Origin: Crambe crambe
Lineage: Eukaryota; Porifera; Demospongiae; Poecilosclerida; Crambeidae
Assembly (NCBI GenBank): GCA_963924555.1
Contig: OZ004583.1
Coordinates: 7,702,582-7,766,581, forward strand
DNA length: 64,000 nucleotides
Direction of reading: 5' to 3'
In this document: one piece after another, positions 1 to 12,031 of the stretch
Position numbering within the stretch: the stretch's first letter is position 1
Layout of the letters: each line of letters starts with the position of its first letter
Translations under genes and position numbers: made by a program
Notes under the pieces: model-generated
Databases searched by the model: none
Seen by the model: only the letters and a program-made list of their open reading frames with translations
What the model was told of the DNA's origin: nothing

Positions 1-43
1 AATAATCAAATTGACATAACTAAAAGATTAATAGAATACTTGC

Positions 44-3000
44 CAGCTTATTTACTTCCCAGTCTTTCTTTCTTGGTTTGTGCTGAATAGTATTTGATAA
101 ACTTCTATGCAAACATTTCTGCCAGAAACTCATTTGCTACAGTCAATATGCATAGTACACACGTAATTAATCCTGATAATAATTGCTATGATAATTAAAG
201 CAGAATCTATGCAAGCAGCATGCAATCCATAGCTACCTCACTGCTCTTCTTTTTGTAGTTGGGTAAACCTGTGTAAAGATAGAGTGAAAGAGATTCATTC
301 TTGAGATTCATACATTGGACACTCCCTTTAGGCCTAGATATTTAATATCCCTTACTGATATAATCCACAACCAAATATATTCCAGCAGCCACAAATATTA
401 GGAGACTGACATCTGAGAAAACATGTGCTGAAATTATGAGACCATCTCTAGAAGACTGCCAAGTAGGATCACATGTATCTGCATGTACACAATTATTGGT
501 GATTATAACCTGAGAGAATGCTTACTTTTTTGTAGTCCAACATGAAATCCCACTGCTACCCACAACACAAGAGATACAAATATCAGAACGAATCCTGTCA
601 TAGAGAGACCCAGTGACAGCCATGGTCCTGAGGAAGCAAGATGAATGACACCTTTCTTAAATACCATCCAAGTAATGATCACTCCAAGTACAATAGCCAC
701 ACTTAATAGTATCACACCCACAACCAGTAGACCTTGATTTGTAGATGTCAATCGTGCACCTACACACATTATTTATATCATTGGCTATGTTTGCATGAGA
801 ATATTCTAATTCACCTTCACCAGAAATGAAGTTTCCTCTGACCTGAAGGTTAAGAGAAGAATTAGTGTTGATGGTCACCTGATAATAATGAATTTTAGCA
901 GCATCTATGACAGTTATCTGGAGAGGGGAATTGAGGGAGGTAGACAATGAAAGGCTCAGGTCCTGGTAAGCAGAGTCACGGCCATATTGGAAGAAACAGT
1001 CTCCTTTTCTCATAGGGTAGGAACAGAGGACAGAGGTCACACAGCCCTCAGAGGAGAAGGAAACATCAAAAGAAGACGAGATTGAAGTGTCTATCTCAAG
1101 GGTATTATTAGCTATACATACATATGCTATAATTCAACTCACTTAGAGATGTGGAGGTGTTAGTTGATCCAAAGGCTCCTGTAACATTAACCCTGACAAA
1201 ATAACTTTGGTCTGTTTGATCTGAGAAGGAGAGGGGGAAGGATATGGAGCAGAGGTTATCACTGCAGCTGTCAGAGTTGATCATCCTCTGATCCACCCTC
1301 TCCCTTGTGCTGTCCCCCAGGACAACTGTGTAGCTTAGGAGTTGATGAAAGGAGCATCTATCAGAAAAGGATTGTGTCTGAAAGGGAAAAAAGAGAATAA
1401 TTATGGTTAATATAGCTATGTATAGTAGCAACACACAGTGTGGCTAACCTGTTGCATCCACTGTACTGTCAGCTCATTTAGTCGTCCATTCTGATCATAC
1501 ACAGGTAAGACTGTAATGTCAGGAGCTGCATGTATTATAAGTAATTCATCTCTTCATATAACATAATCCACACTGTAAAATGAAAGTATTTACTGCACAC
1601 CATTTTGTCCCAATGCACACACAGTTTTGTTTTAATTAGTGTGCAGTAAACACTTTCATTTTTACAGTGTAAGCTTACAAATACTAACCCAACCCAATTC
1701 CTTAAGTTAAAAAAAAAGGCTCAAAAGTGCATTCATATTAACTACTATGCACAACTATGCCCTTTTACTCTGAATACCTCGTAACTGGACCATAAAATTA
1801 TCTCTGGCCCCTTCTTGGTTCCCACAGTTGATGGCATTGACACTGAAGGAGAAGCGTGTCCCCAGGACCAGTCCAGAGCAATTGTAACTCTCACTGGGTC
1901 TCTATAATATATATTAAAAAACAAACGAGAGAAGAATAATTATTGGATATAATAATGTAGCAGTGTAATTATCAACTTATTTCACTCTTAATTAGCTCTC
2001 ATTAATACTTTGTGCAAATGCCTAATTATAACACATCAGACTCACTATCATCTGATCACTGGGACAGGAGGGGGTGGCAGGGTTCACTACTACATGATAC
2101 ATCTCCACGTTATACTGAGAGGTGAAGGAGGGGGACCACTGGATGGAGACCTCTGGACCTCCAGTGGTGCAGACAAGAGAACATGTAGCAGAAGAAGGGG
2201 AAGGAGGAGGGTCTATATCGATGAAATTTAATTCAGCTACTTGTTTGACACACATAGCTACACACTAGCTACATACCTATGATATCTGTGATATATACTG
2301 GCCCACTCCTGAACGGAGGACGTCTACAGTTGATTATTGACCCTCTTAGAATGGATGCATCACCACTCAATTTAGAAGATACATTATAAAGGAGATTGTT
2401 CTCATAAGGATTAACACTGTTAACCTGCACTTGCACACCAGATGTAAGACGGCTTGGATTCATAAGGGTCAGATTCAGTGGTAAAGGTTGCATAGGATCA
2501 TAATTTGAGAATGATGTGAGATCACTGTCATTAATTGCCCAAGTCAGACTAGGTGTTTCAATGCCACGACAAGTGAGTGTGACTATTCCAGGACAGAAAG
2601 TTCCATTAGAAGGAGCAGATATGGAAAATATTGGAAGAGCTGGAGAGGGAGGAAGAGCGGGCATGTTAACATTTATGCATGTATGTAACTAGGCACCAGG
2701 AGTTAGTCAAAAGATGCCAGAAAACTGCAGCTATGGTACTTTAGCATAAATGAAGTTGACAGACAATTACGTAAGTGAAGCATTTTGTTACGTTACGTAT
2801 GTGCTCTACATAGCTATACTCATGCCCATTTTCTGAGTCTCTCTACTCTAAGAAATGTAGCGATAGGCTGAGCATCACCTATAATAACATGCAGCTGATC
2901 TGAAGAATCAGTTAAGCTAGCTAGATGTACAGTCAACATACGTAGATTGGCTAGCTAGTAGATATAATGTACAGTAAGTAATTATATGTTAGCTATTCAG

Positions 3001-3177
3001 ATACATGCGTATATGCTAGCCAGGAAAAAAATGTAATTACGTCCATTGTATCCATTGCATAATTAACTACATATGTATCCCAATAAAGTATACCCTAACA
3101 AACTCACAGTTCACAGTCCCAGTCAAGATGAAGACAATGTTGATGATACATGTAGTAGAGAGCATTGTGTAACTCAT
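44..3177 (-). CDS. Receptor gene C: signal peptide, Ig, two FN3, three TM, GS-type tail (partial)
   Basis: Predicted cell-surface receptor of the local family, cut by the left window edge. Exons on the minus strand, right to left: 3177-3108 (start ATG, signal peptide, phase 1), 2639-2277 (Ig-like; Cys in FCPG and LTC, Trp in LTWAIND, Cys near the end), 2212-2046 plus 1901-1778 (first FN3), 1525-1449 plus 1377-1143 (second FN3), 1090-815 (membrane-proximal domain with CxxxxxCSYP), 759-652, 627-526 and 478-356 (three hydrophobic segments), 268-237 and 136-44 (start of tail). Sites are GT-AG except the last donor, which reads GCAAGT, as in gene B. All visible exons are open and in phase. The tail exons match A and B, not the Tyr-motif tail of D and G. 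The rest of the tail lies outside the window. Its extracellular part is closest to gene G, with which it shares an intronic foldback. The receptor role is inferred from architecture only. Confidence 0.8.
1570..1670. repeat. Small foldback MITE in an intron of gene C
   Basis: A ~100 bp inverted repeat whose ends read ACACTGTAAAA and TTTTACAGTGT. The inner arms TTTACTGCACAC and GTGTGCAGTAAA also pair. It lies between the first and second FN3 domains of gene C. A decayed copy sits at the same place in gene G (56627-56718), so it entered before C and G separated. Confidence 0.75.
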
Positions 3178-3992
3178 TTCTGTTAGAATTAAAAATACTA
3201 ATTTGTATCAGAGAGTACGATAGTACTCTCTAAGTAGGGATGGCACGGATGCTCCATTGGAGTAGTAGCTACTTAATATTTTCTTTCATAACTCCAGAAT
3301 ACTTACCTCCTGCAGTCAGCAACTCCTAACTTGAAGACAGAACACCTTCAATGTGCTAGGACTCAAATATGAAGAGCAGAGAACAAAGCAGTATCATTTC
3401 ACAGTGACTTCAAAATCGCCGTTTTCATCTGGTCGTTCATCATCATCATCATTATCAAACAACTTATTTCAGAAATGGTTCATTCAAATGCTATAATTCT
3501 TATACCAATCTAACTCAAAAATGACTGCGCTATAATCCTTTACCTTTAAATCAACATGTTCAAAAATAGCACGTCATTTTCCAACTTGTTAGCTTTCAAC
3601 CTACAATGAGGCAGACATTTTTATGCCCCGCCCCGTACGCGTGATTCTTGGACCAACTAACTGACAAGTGAATCTGTCATTAGCTTTCTCGGTCTCTCGA
3701 TGCTCAGAGCGTAAACCCTAGACACTAGTAAGTCTGGTTATATGAACCAACCCTTGGTGCAACAGTACATCAGGTACATATCAGTTAAGGCCTTAAAAAT
3801 CATATACAAAATTAGGTCGTATTATAAACTGTATAGATCTTCCAGATCAGATTCATTTCGGCTAATACAATATTATGATGAAATCTCCAATGAACTACAT
3901 AGTTACAATACGTGAACTTTAACTTTTAATAGCATCCAGTTGCCTGTAATAAAATAATGGAGCATTACATCAAAAAAGATGATGAACAAGTA
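3178..3992. other. Upstream sequence of gene C, no gene seen
   Basis: I see no coding exon, RNA gene or clear element here. It presumably holds the promoter of gene C. The corresponding part upstream of gene G is much shorter, so some of this sequence, with the foldback that follows, was probably inserted. Confidence 0.4.
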
Positions 3993-4290
3993 AAGGAAAA
4001 AATATTTATTCTAAATAAAAAAGAGAAGTAGGGATGGCTGTGTGCAGTTCAAAAAAGTTCAGCAACAAGAGAGTGAACTTCAGTCAAGTAACCCCTTACC
4101 CATCACCAACTACGAGCCAACTATTCCTACTTCATTCCCTTAAATTATATCTTATCATGGGAGTGAAGTAGGAATAGTTGGCTCGTAGTTGGTGATGGGT
4201 AAGGGGTTACTTGACTGAAGTTCAGTTGCTGAACTTTTTTGAACCGCATCCCTACTTCTCTTTTTTATTTAGAATAAATATTTTTTCCTT
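3993..4290. mobile_element. Foldback MITE, ~300 bp near-perfect palindrome
   Basis: The left arm from AAGGAAAAAATATTTATTC pairs with the right arm ending GAATAAATATTTTTTCCTT, and pairing continues almost to the centre near 4145. A few bases differ, including about 7 extra bases in the left arm. The core words TTACCCATCA and CTATTCCTACTTCA also occur in the foldback at 34876-35320, so the two belong to one family. No protein is encoded. Confidence 0.85.
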
Positions 4291-4562
4291 ATAGCTAAGA
4301 GATGTTATGCCAGCCTCAAGCTGCCACAATGATTATCCTAGAGCTTAATCATCACAAAATGTTGTGATAGGGTTACAAAGGCTTTAAGTTTTGAACTACA
4401 TTTTTACCTTCATATTGTCAGGGTTATAGCCATAGTTGTTGTTGGCTTGTACATGAACTAAATTAGCTGGTTCAGGAGAAACTAAAATTATATTATACTC
4501 GTATAAATATCTGAATTTTTGCTAGCAGGCTATACACAGTATAACTATACGTAGCTATAAAA
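4291..4562. other. Upstream block shared by genes C and G
   Basis: The segment around 4298-4410 (TTATGCCAGCC..., AAAATGTTGTGATAGGGTTAC) is nearly the same as 58146-58250 upstream of gene G. This supports C and G being duplicates that kept their 5' flanks. Similarity stops at about 4562, where CAGGGGCAGATCC begins. Confidence 0.7.
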
Positions 4563-4611
4563 TCAGGGGCAGATCCAAGGGAGGCAGATGCCCCGGTGCC
4601 CCCCCTTTTTA

Positions 4612-4770
4612 GTCTCACGCGGGCCAGGCTCTCACACGCAGAAGAGAGAGTCTGGTCAAACTCCTATACCGATTTTGTTCTAGAAATCCATGAAAATCGT
4701 GGATAGCATGCGCAGAACACGTAGGTACGTCATCAAATTTGAGCGCGCGCGTAGTTTTTAATTGGCGAGC
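4612..4770. repeat. Dispersed repeat, copy 1
   Basis: The part reading CATGAAAATCGTGGATAGCA through GGCGAGCAGATAATT recurs at 12508-12603 in the same orientation. The part reading GGCCAGGCTCTCACACGCAG through CTCCTATACCGA recurs inverted at 12838-12903. The same segment is therefore collinear here and partly inverted at the second locus. No coding content. Confidence 0.7.
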
Positions 4771-4851
4771 AGATAATTTTTTTTTTTTTTTAATTACAAA
4801 TTAATTTTCAAATAGTAATAAAAGAGAGTCGGTTGTGGGTGTGTTAAATAG

Positions 4852-6627
4852 TTAATTGTCCTCCACTAGAAAGCCAGCTTCGGATTTGATAAGGGCTACT
4901 GGGGAATTCCTGATGGCATAACCCTGATGTGAGCGGGCTGCCCTGATACATCTGATTGCTGATCGTAAGAGGGAGAACGTAAGCCTGCATCTCAGCCAAG
5001 ACAATGTGCAGCTATAAGGATTGTCCCATTTGTTAGCTAGAAGGGTTGCCAGTCTTCCGTAGAAGATCTTTGCGCCACATGCCATACCACCAGATGCCGA
5101 GAAGACCAAAGGAGTAAATGAAGAGTGTTCCACCTCTCGTATTCTCCTTTCATAACAGTTTTTCTTTTCTCGCTCGTGTTTCCTGTAGCATGCCGATATG
5201 GTGGTAGTGCAATTTGATGGGGCGTGGGGGTTGAACACTCTAACATCACAGAAAGTTCTTTCCTGCCGGCTTCCCCAAAAGCCACTCATTGCTATATCAA
5301 GTCGTGCGCCATCTTGAGTGTTTGTAGACTTCAGGTTAAATCTTTCATTTGTGATGGACTGTAGGTCAGGCTCAGTACTGACTTCATGACAGACCTCTGT
5401 TAGAAGGTTTGCAGTTAGGTCTCTTATTTCATTGTGGCGCAGAATTGGAAAACCCCCTCTCTTGCAGGATAGAGCATGATCAACTGAAAAGCTTGCTCCA
5501 CATTCACAATTTGTAGGTGTATGCTTTGGTGGCCATCCATACCTCAGTGCTAGTGCATCGTGGAAAGCACCCTTGTGCAGTGTGAAACCAAACTCTGTGA
5601 TTGGTAATGTGGTCAACCAACATGAGGCTCCTTTTTCTGAAGCTAGCTCCACTGACCTTCTTAGTGATTCAGGCAGTGATTTCAACAGGTTTTCTGCAGC
5701 CATTGCTACATGTTCGTGACGTTGCTTGTGTATGGCAGTCTTGGCATTCATCTGATCACACATCAATTCATAGGAGTACTCGCTGGCATCAGAAAGTATT
5801 GTCTGTTTCAGTGATTTTGAAATTCTGGATGATGCTGAGAATATCTCGTTGGCAGTAAGACAAGGGTTAGTGATTGCTAATCCACCAAACCTGGCAGGCA
5901 AGGAGAAGAGTTCTCTTTCAAGATTGTTCGGAGGTGCTCTGTCTGTCAGGGTTGGGATCAGTTTCATTTGCAGTGTGTCTTCCAGAGGTTGGAGTAGGTG
6001 GCTAATGGTTGGAGTTGTCCGTATCAGATAGGACCAATTAGAGGTAAGACCCTTTGTAAGGGCTGAATAGGCTGCATGTGGTTGGCTTTTGGCATAATCT
6101 GTAAGTAGCTTGAGTTCATTCACTCATTTGTGTACTCGTTCTTTTATGAATGACTCCACGTAGTCTCTTGTGCCAATTGGTGCCCCTAGGTATGGGCAGC
6201 TTTCTGTTGTTATCTCTACTCCAGTACCTTTAAAAGCTGATATTGCAAGAGATTCATGTTCTTTCTTGGTGACTAGCCACGTCTTAGCAGCGTTCACACA
6301 ATATCCGACCCAGAGCCAATTTTCTCCAGCTTATCCCACCATTTGCGAACATGGTCCATCTTCCCCATGGATGCAGCATCATCTGCATACCAGATCTGAG
6401 TGGTATCTTGAGTTAGCTTCTTGATCAGGGGAATAGTTGCGATTGCATATATGGGCATGGCCAGTGGATCTCCCTGGGTAGTACCTTCAGCTGATTTAAT
6501 CACATCCCCACCAACAAGAGGTCTGTGCTATGCCTATAAATGTTGATCACTGGTGTTGCAAATAGTGGACAGAGTGTTTTGATGTTCCTGAGGGCTGTTT
6601 GTCTGTTGAGAGAGTTGAATGCGTTCT
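4852..6627 (-). pseudogene. Decayed R2-like non-LTR retroelement: reverse transcriptase and restriction-like endonuclease
   Basis: In minus-strand order the remnant shows the reverse transcriptase motif AFNSLNR (about 6627-6607), TTQGDPLAMP, and the catalytic box YADD (near 6390). A C-terminal region follows with a zinc motif CxC(x7)HxxxC, then RHN, then a GARLDI...D pattern. This order (zinc motif, RHN, acidic residues) is the restriction-like endonuclease of R2/CRE-type retrotransposons, which nicks target DNA to prime reverse transcription. It is broken by a frameshift near 6490-6540, a break near 6290 and a TGA at about 6124 just before the last 423-codon open stretch. The N-terminal DNA-binding region is missing. 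It stops head to head against a second, opposite fragment at about 6628. Family assignment rests on motif order only. Confidence 0.8.
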
Positions 6628-6630
6628 TTG

Positions 6631-7513
6631 CTCTTATCCATCCACTTGAAGAAATTATCCGAACAAGATTTGCTCCAAATCTAACTAACCAACCTCCTTT
6701 TAATTACAATGAACGTGACCTTCTATCCTTACCAGCTAGATTGGGTGGCATCGCTTTAACCAATCCCCTGAAAGATTCTGATTCTCAGTTCTTGGCTTCT
6801 CTCAAAGTCACTGAGCCATTGAAAAAGGCTATTTTATCACAAGTTCCTGACTATACATATGAAATCATGAGTGAGCAGATGAAAGCCAAGGCTGAAGTAC
6901 ACAACTTGAATTGTGCAAAATCCTCTACAGAAGCCTCTCGAATAAAGCAATTTCTTCCAGACAATCTTAAGAGAGCTATGGATCTTGCTTCTGAAAAAGG
7001 TGCCTCCAGTTGGTTAACCACATTGCCAATTGATGAGTATGGATTTGCTCTTTATAAAGGTGCCTTCCATGATGCTTTAGCCCTAAGATATGGATGGCAA
7101 TTTTCATATTTACCCACTAATTGTGATTGCGGGAAAATTTTTTCGATTGAACATTCACTTTCATGTCCAAGAGGGGGTTTTCCTATCATTAGGCATAACG
7201 AGATAAGAGATGTTACTGCTAATTTGCTCTCCGAAGTTTGTAATGATGTGAAGATAGAGCCTGGCCTGCAAGCTCTCACTGGGGAAGTGCTTTCCGGAGC
7301 TAGTGCAATTGGAGATGATGGTGCCCGTCTAGATATTTCAGTCAATGGGTTATGGGGTGGAAGACATGAGAAAACCTTCATAGATGTGAGGATATTCAAC
7401 CCGCATGCTCCTTCAAATAAGAAATCCACCCTGTCATCTTGTTATAGGAACCATGAGAGACTTAAGAAAAGAGCATATGAACAGAGGGTAAGAGAAATCG
7501 AGCATGCTTCCTT
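6631..7513 (+). pseudogene. Second R2-like retroelement fragment, opposite strand
   Basis: An open frame with the same landmarks as the minus-strand copy: SLPARLGGIALTNP, the zinc motif CDCGKIF...HSLSC, RHNEIRD, and GARLDI followed by FIDVRIFNPHAPSN. It lacks the reverse transcriptase core upstream and loses homology after IEHASF near 7513, so the final ~90 residues seen in the other copy are absent. The two fragments differ at many positions, so they are distinct subfamilies or old copies, not a recent inversion. Catalytic residues of the endonuclease are still visible, but the element cannot be autonomous. Confidence 0.8.
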
Positions 7514-7769
7514 TTACATAAGACCTCTTAGGTTGATAGATGTTAATGCCCATCCGTGATGTGGACATAATACACATGGCATGTGCATTCGTGTCCCACA
7601 ATTTTTAAAGTTCACATTTAAAATTCACAAAAAAAAAAAAAGTCCATGCGCAGTGAAAGTTCCGTTCCGTGAAATAGGGTCCCGGTGTTACAGTGATATG
7701 TGTTTCCCAGTGGCGCGTGTTCCCCGAACGCATAACTCTAGGGATATCTGTTCGCCCACGTGAAATCAA

Positions 7770-8639
7770 ACGTCACTCTCAAAACCTGCAGTGATATGTG
7801 TTCCCCACGTGCTAATTTTCGTTTGATGCTAGTAGCAAAGTGTGGCATGGAAGAAGAAAGATAGCTACTTGGGTTATATTGAGAAGCAAGAATATCTTCC
7901 TGGTTTTAACAGCAATCAGATAAGGGCAAGCAAGAGTTATCAGCTGATAGGTGATCAGCTGCACTACATTCTGATGGTTCTACTTTCCAAAGACTTATAC
8001 TTCAAGGAAGAAATGAAGTAGACAGGGTCTTTATGGAATGTCATTTGACGGCATAGAATACTATTTGGTAAAATAAAGGCTTGTTATTATTGGCCAAATT
8101 ATTACATGAAGAGAAGGTTAGAGTAGCTTTAGCTATAGCTACGTAGCTAGTGATAATTCAATCATCACATACACTTGTGCACATGTTGGTCTGAAGTTCA
8201 GCTGGCCATCATTAGAAGAGCTAGTAACAGACTATTTGCTGACAACTCTGCATGCAGGAGCCTATCATGCAATGTACATTTGGTCTTGCCAGATTTGGTC
8301 CATTAGTGTAACAACTATAGAGAGGGTAAAACTGCAAGGCGAAGTGATCACTTCAGCATGCATGTTAGAGCCATTTCAATGGCCAATATGATATGATTGC
8401 AGTATTTTCATTGTGAGGGCAGTTAGTAGCTACATAGATATTGTCCATGGAATGAACAGAGTATGCTCCCATAATAGACTATAGTGTCCCCACTCACAAG
8501 CTAACCTCTATTGGCTCAAGAGCCTGCACATTTTTCATTAGATACAGACTTGCTCATCACAGCTCATCATTTTTCCTAACCACATCATGCCTTGTATATA
8601 AAAGACTGAGACATTCTTGGTCCTATGCGCGCATATCTC
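7770..8639. other. No gene recognised
   Basis: AT-rich DNA between the left inverted end and the tandem array. I see no open frame with recognisable features and no further repeat structure. Confidence 0.4.
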
Positions 8640-9370
8640 AGACTTCTATTATTATGTTTCCCCTCAGTTTAATGCAATCTGAATAATGTGACTGTGCATA
8701 AAATAGAACACATGACTTCTATTGTCAGTGATATGTTCCCCTCAGTTTAATGCAATCTGAATGAACTCTAGCTACATCGTAACATGGGATAAGCACATAT
8801 CACTGATTCTGTTTCCCCTCAATTTAATGTGGACTGTGCATGATCACTGACTTATAATTATTGTGTTTCCCCTCAATATAATGCAATCTGAATGGACCTG
8901 CACACATATTACTGACTTCTAATGTCAGTGATATGCATTTCCCCTCAATTTAATGCAATCTGAATGGACTTGCATGAGATAAACACACTTCTAATGTCAG
9001 TGATATGTGTTTCCCCTCAATTTAATGCAATCTGAATGGACTGTTCATGAGATAAACACATATCACTGGCTTCTATTGTCAGTGATATGTGTTTCTCCTC
9101 AATTTAATGCAATCTGAATGGACTTGCATGAGATAAACAATTATCACTGACTTCTATTGTCAGTGATATATGCTTCCCCTCAATCAGAATGGACTGTGCA
9201 TGAGATAAACACATATCACTGACTTCTATCATCAGTGATATGTGTTTCCCCTCAATTTAATGCAATCTGAATGGACTGGACTGTTCATGAGATAAACACA
9301 TATCACTGACTTCTATTGTCAGTGATATATGTTTCCCCTCAATTTAATGCATGACATGAGATAAACTTAT

Positions 9371-9440
9371 GAAGAAAATCAGATTCGAACTAACACACAA
9401 CTGCCTTCAAAGCAATCACACTACCCTTATGCCACTTCTC
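9371..9440 (-). tRNA. tRNA-like sequence, anticodon TGA (Ser-like), probably a pseudogene
   Basis: Read on the minus strand, 70 bases fold as a cloverleaf. The D arm is GCAT/GTGT. The anticodon arm is ATTGC/GCAGT around TTTGAAG, giving anticodon TGA. A five-base variable loop follows, then a T arm GTTAG/CTGAT around TTCGAAT. A-box and B-box promoter-like words are present. The acceptor stem pairs poorly (GAGAAGT against TTTCTTC), and the short variable loop does not suit a cytosolic Ser tRNA. I judge it a tRNA pseudogene or tRNA-derived SINE head carried within the repeat array. Confidence 0.5.
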
Positions 9441-10186
9441 TAATAATCACTGACAATATAGAAGTCAGTGATATGTGTTTATGGTTTCTATCTACAATTT
9501 GATTGTCACTGTGAAACTTTAAATAGAACTAAGCTTTCATACGAAAGGATCGAGTGATAGATATCCGCTGGTGAATCAATTATTGTGGGCCTCTGGTAAA
9601 CTTTTGAGGGGAGTGGCTATGTGTTTTCACTCATTAACTCAATTTAATGAGATAAACACATATCACTGACTTTTAATGTCAGTGATATGTGTTTCCCCTC
9701 AATTTAATGCAATCTGAATTGACTGCTCATGAGATAAACACATATCACTGACTTCTATTGTCAGTGATGTGTTTCCTATCTGAATGGACATGCATGAGAT
9801 AAACAATTATCACTGACTTCTATTGTCAGTGCGTGAGATAAACACATATCACTGACTTCTATTGTCAGTGATATGTGTTTCCCCTCAACTTAATGCAATC
9901 TGAATGGACTTGCATGAGATAAACACATATCACTGACTTCTATATTGTCAGTGATATGCGTTTCCCCTCATTGACTTAATTTAATGCAATCTGAATGGAC
10001 TTGCATAAGATAAACACAAATCACTGACTTCTATTGTCAGTTGACTTCTATTGTCAGTGATATGTGCTTCCCCTCAGTTTAATGCAATCTGAATGGACTG
10101 TGCATGAGATAAACACATATCACTGACTTCTATATTGTCAGTGATATGTATTTCCCCTCATTGACTTAATTTAATGCAATCTGAAT

Positions 10187-10477
10187 CAGGGTTTCATCTA
10201 CTGCACTGGGGGGTGCAGGGGGTAAGCTTCTCCCCCAAACCCTCAATCTTCCCCCCAAACTCCCCCCCCCCCCCCCCCCCCCCCAAGGCTGCTCCCTTTG
10301 GTGACCACAGGTTGTTACATGTAGTCACCAAAGGGAGTAATTAAGGACCAATTTGGGATACTTCAGATTGGTAAACATTTTTGGCTTTGCGCGGGAGGGG
10401 GGGAGGGCACATCCCCCTCCCGTATCTTCCGATCGGTGAGCTTCCCCCCCAAGGTAAAATTCCTAGATGAAACCCTG
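10187..10477. mobile_element. hAT-like MITE with 5-bp target duplication
   Basis: Ends are CAGGGTTTCATCTA and TAGATGAAACCCTG. It is flanked by TGAAT on both sides (10182-10186 and 10478-10482) and interrupts a unit of the tandem array. Inside is a long C tract and a hairpin (CTCCCTTTGGTGAC / GTCACCAAAGGGAG). It is the same family as 26027-26278. Confidence 0.85.
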
Positions 10478-10860
10478 TGAATGGACTTGCATGAGATAAA
10501 CACAAATCACTGACTTCTATTATCAGTGATATAATAATTATGTTTCCCCTCATATTAATGCAATCCGAATGGACTGTGCATGAGATAAACACATATCACC
10601 AACTTTTATTGACAGTGATGTGTTTCCCCTCAGCAATCTGAATTGACTTGCATGAAATAAACACATATCACCGACTTCTATTGTCACGCAATGATATGTG
10701 TTTCCCCTCAATTTAATGCAATCTGAATGGACTTGCATGAGATAAACACATCACCGACTTCTATTGTCAGTGATATGTGTTTCCCCTCAAATTAATGCAA
10801 TCTGAATGGACTGTGCATGAGATAAGCACATATCACTGACTCAGTTTACATAATGCACTC

Positions 10861-11835
10861 TGAACCATGCATGGGATATTAGCATGTATCTAGCTAGCTT
10901 ACCATGATGTGACAGATTATTATGGCGGAGTATAGTGGAAGGATCTGTCCAGAGTACATACTCTTTTTCCCCATCAAAGGGAGAGAGGAGGAAGTTTTCA
11001 TCACAGTAGCCCAATGACATGGTATATATGCCCAGATTAGATATAGCTATTAGCTATAGAGTTATTATTGGTTGTTAATTGTTACCACATTAACAGACAG
11101 CTGAGGTGGACACTTACTTGGGGGGTATTCAGAGTGATGTTCAAAATAAGAAAACAATTACCAACCTGTATAACTATATATTGCAAGTTATGTGCTCTGG
11201 CTGCTATTAGTACAAAGCTAGCTATATGTAGCTATAATGCTTGAAATGATACTTTCTTTTAAATGCAGGCAATGATTCTCCTTATAAGCAAAAGATTTGG
11301 ACTCTGCTATAGCTAGAGATGCAAAAGAAATCAAGATTTGCAGCAGTTACTCAAACAGAACAAAGAATAGCTATAGTTATAATTAATGTATCACTATGAT
11401 ATCACTTTTTTTTGTAAATAATTTGGTGTACAACACCAGGACCATGCATCAACTAGCATAGCATGGCCCTACACAAGAGATAGGGAAAACAGAACAATGG
11501 GGAAAAATCAACAACAAAAAAAAAACTTAAAAAAAAAAACGACAAAACACTAGCTACAAATTTTTTTTGATAGCTATTTTAAATGCACTATTTTGAAGAT
11601 AGGGAAATGGTACAGTGTCCCACGAATGTACCACACTCTCACAAAGACTGACATTTTGTGATATTTTGTTTGAACCAAATAGTTGGCAAGAGTTGACCTG
11701 TTGGAGGTTTGAATTGCTTGTAGGGAAAAATATCATGGGTTGTATAAGAGAATAGCCAGTCATAATTCTTCAGCACAGACACAGCTTCTGACAACTCCTT
11801 CTGGAGAGAGTATATAGCCCAATCCAACTCCTCAC
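10861..11835. other. No gene recognised
   Basis: AT-rich DNA with A-rich runs near 11515-11545. The short open frames at 11554-11827 overlap in different frames, resemble nothing I know, and have no splice or motif support. Confidence 0.4.
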
Positions 11836-12031
11836 CAGTGGCAGAGATACTGGGGGGGGGGGGGGGGGGGGGGGGGCAGGGGGGGCTCTAGCCCCCCCAC
11901 TTTTTGACAGTTGATGCCCACTTTTTGACAGTTGATGATTTAATATACATGTATTATTAGTACATTGTGGTATGTGCCACCAGCCCCCCCCCCCCCCCCC
12001 CCCCACTTTTGTTGTGGTGTTTCTGCCCCTG
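11836..12031. mobile_element. hAT-like MITE with G/C homopolymer arms
   Basis: Ends are CAGTGGCAGA and TCTGCCCCTG, flanked by CTCAC on both sides (11831-11835 and 12032-12036). Inside, a run of more than twenty Gs pairs with a run of about twenty Cs. A short direct repeat CCCACTTTTTGACAGTTGATG lies between. Same 5-bp duplication and CAGxGG start as the other hAT-like MITEs here. Confidence 0.8.

Larger units (their letters stand above)
8640..10860. repeat. Tandem array of ~80 bp units with internal palindrome
   Basis: About twenty copies, some partial, of a unit with TTTCCCCTCAATTTAATGC, AATCTGAATGGACTTGCATG, and a hairpin in which ACACATATCACTGAC pairs with GTCAGTGATATGTGT across a 6-8 base loop (TTCTATT). 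Units vary by substitutions, small deletions and missing arms. The array is interrupted by a tRNA-like sequence and unique DNA (about 9360-9640) and by a MITE (10187-10477). Each unit could extrude as a cruciform. Confidence 0.85.

Noticed and set aside
5037-6031. Frames at 5037-5285 (minus), 5601-5858 and 5849-6031 (plus)
   Set aside because: They are other-frame or opposite-strand shadows of the R2-like retroelement coding region.
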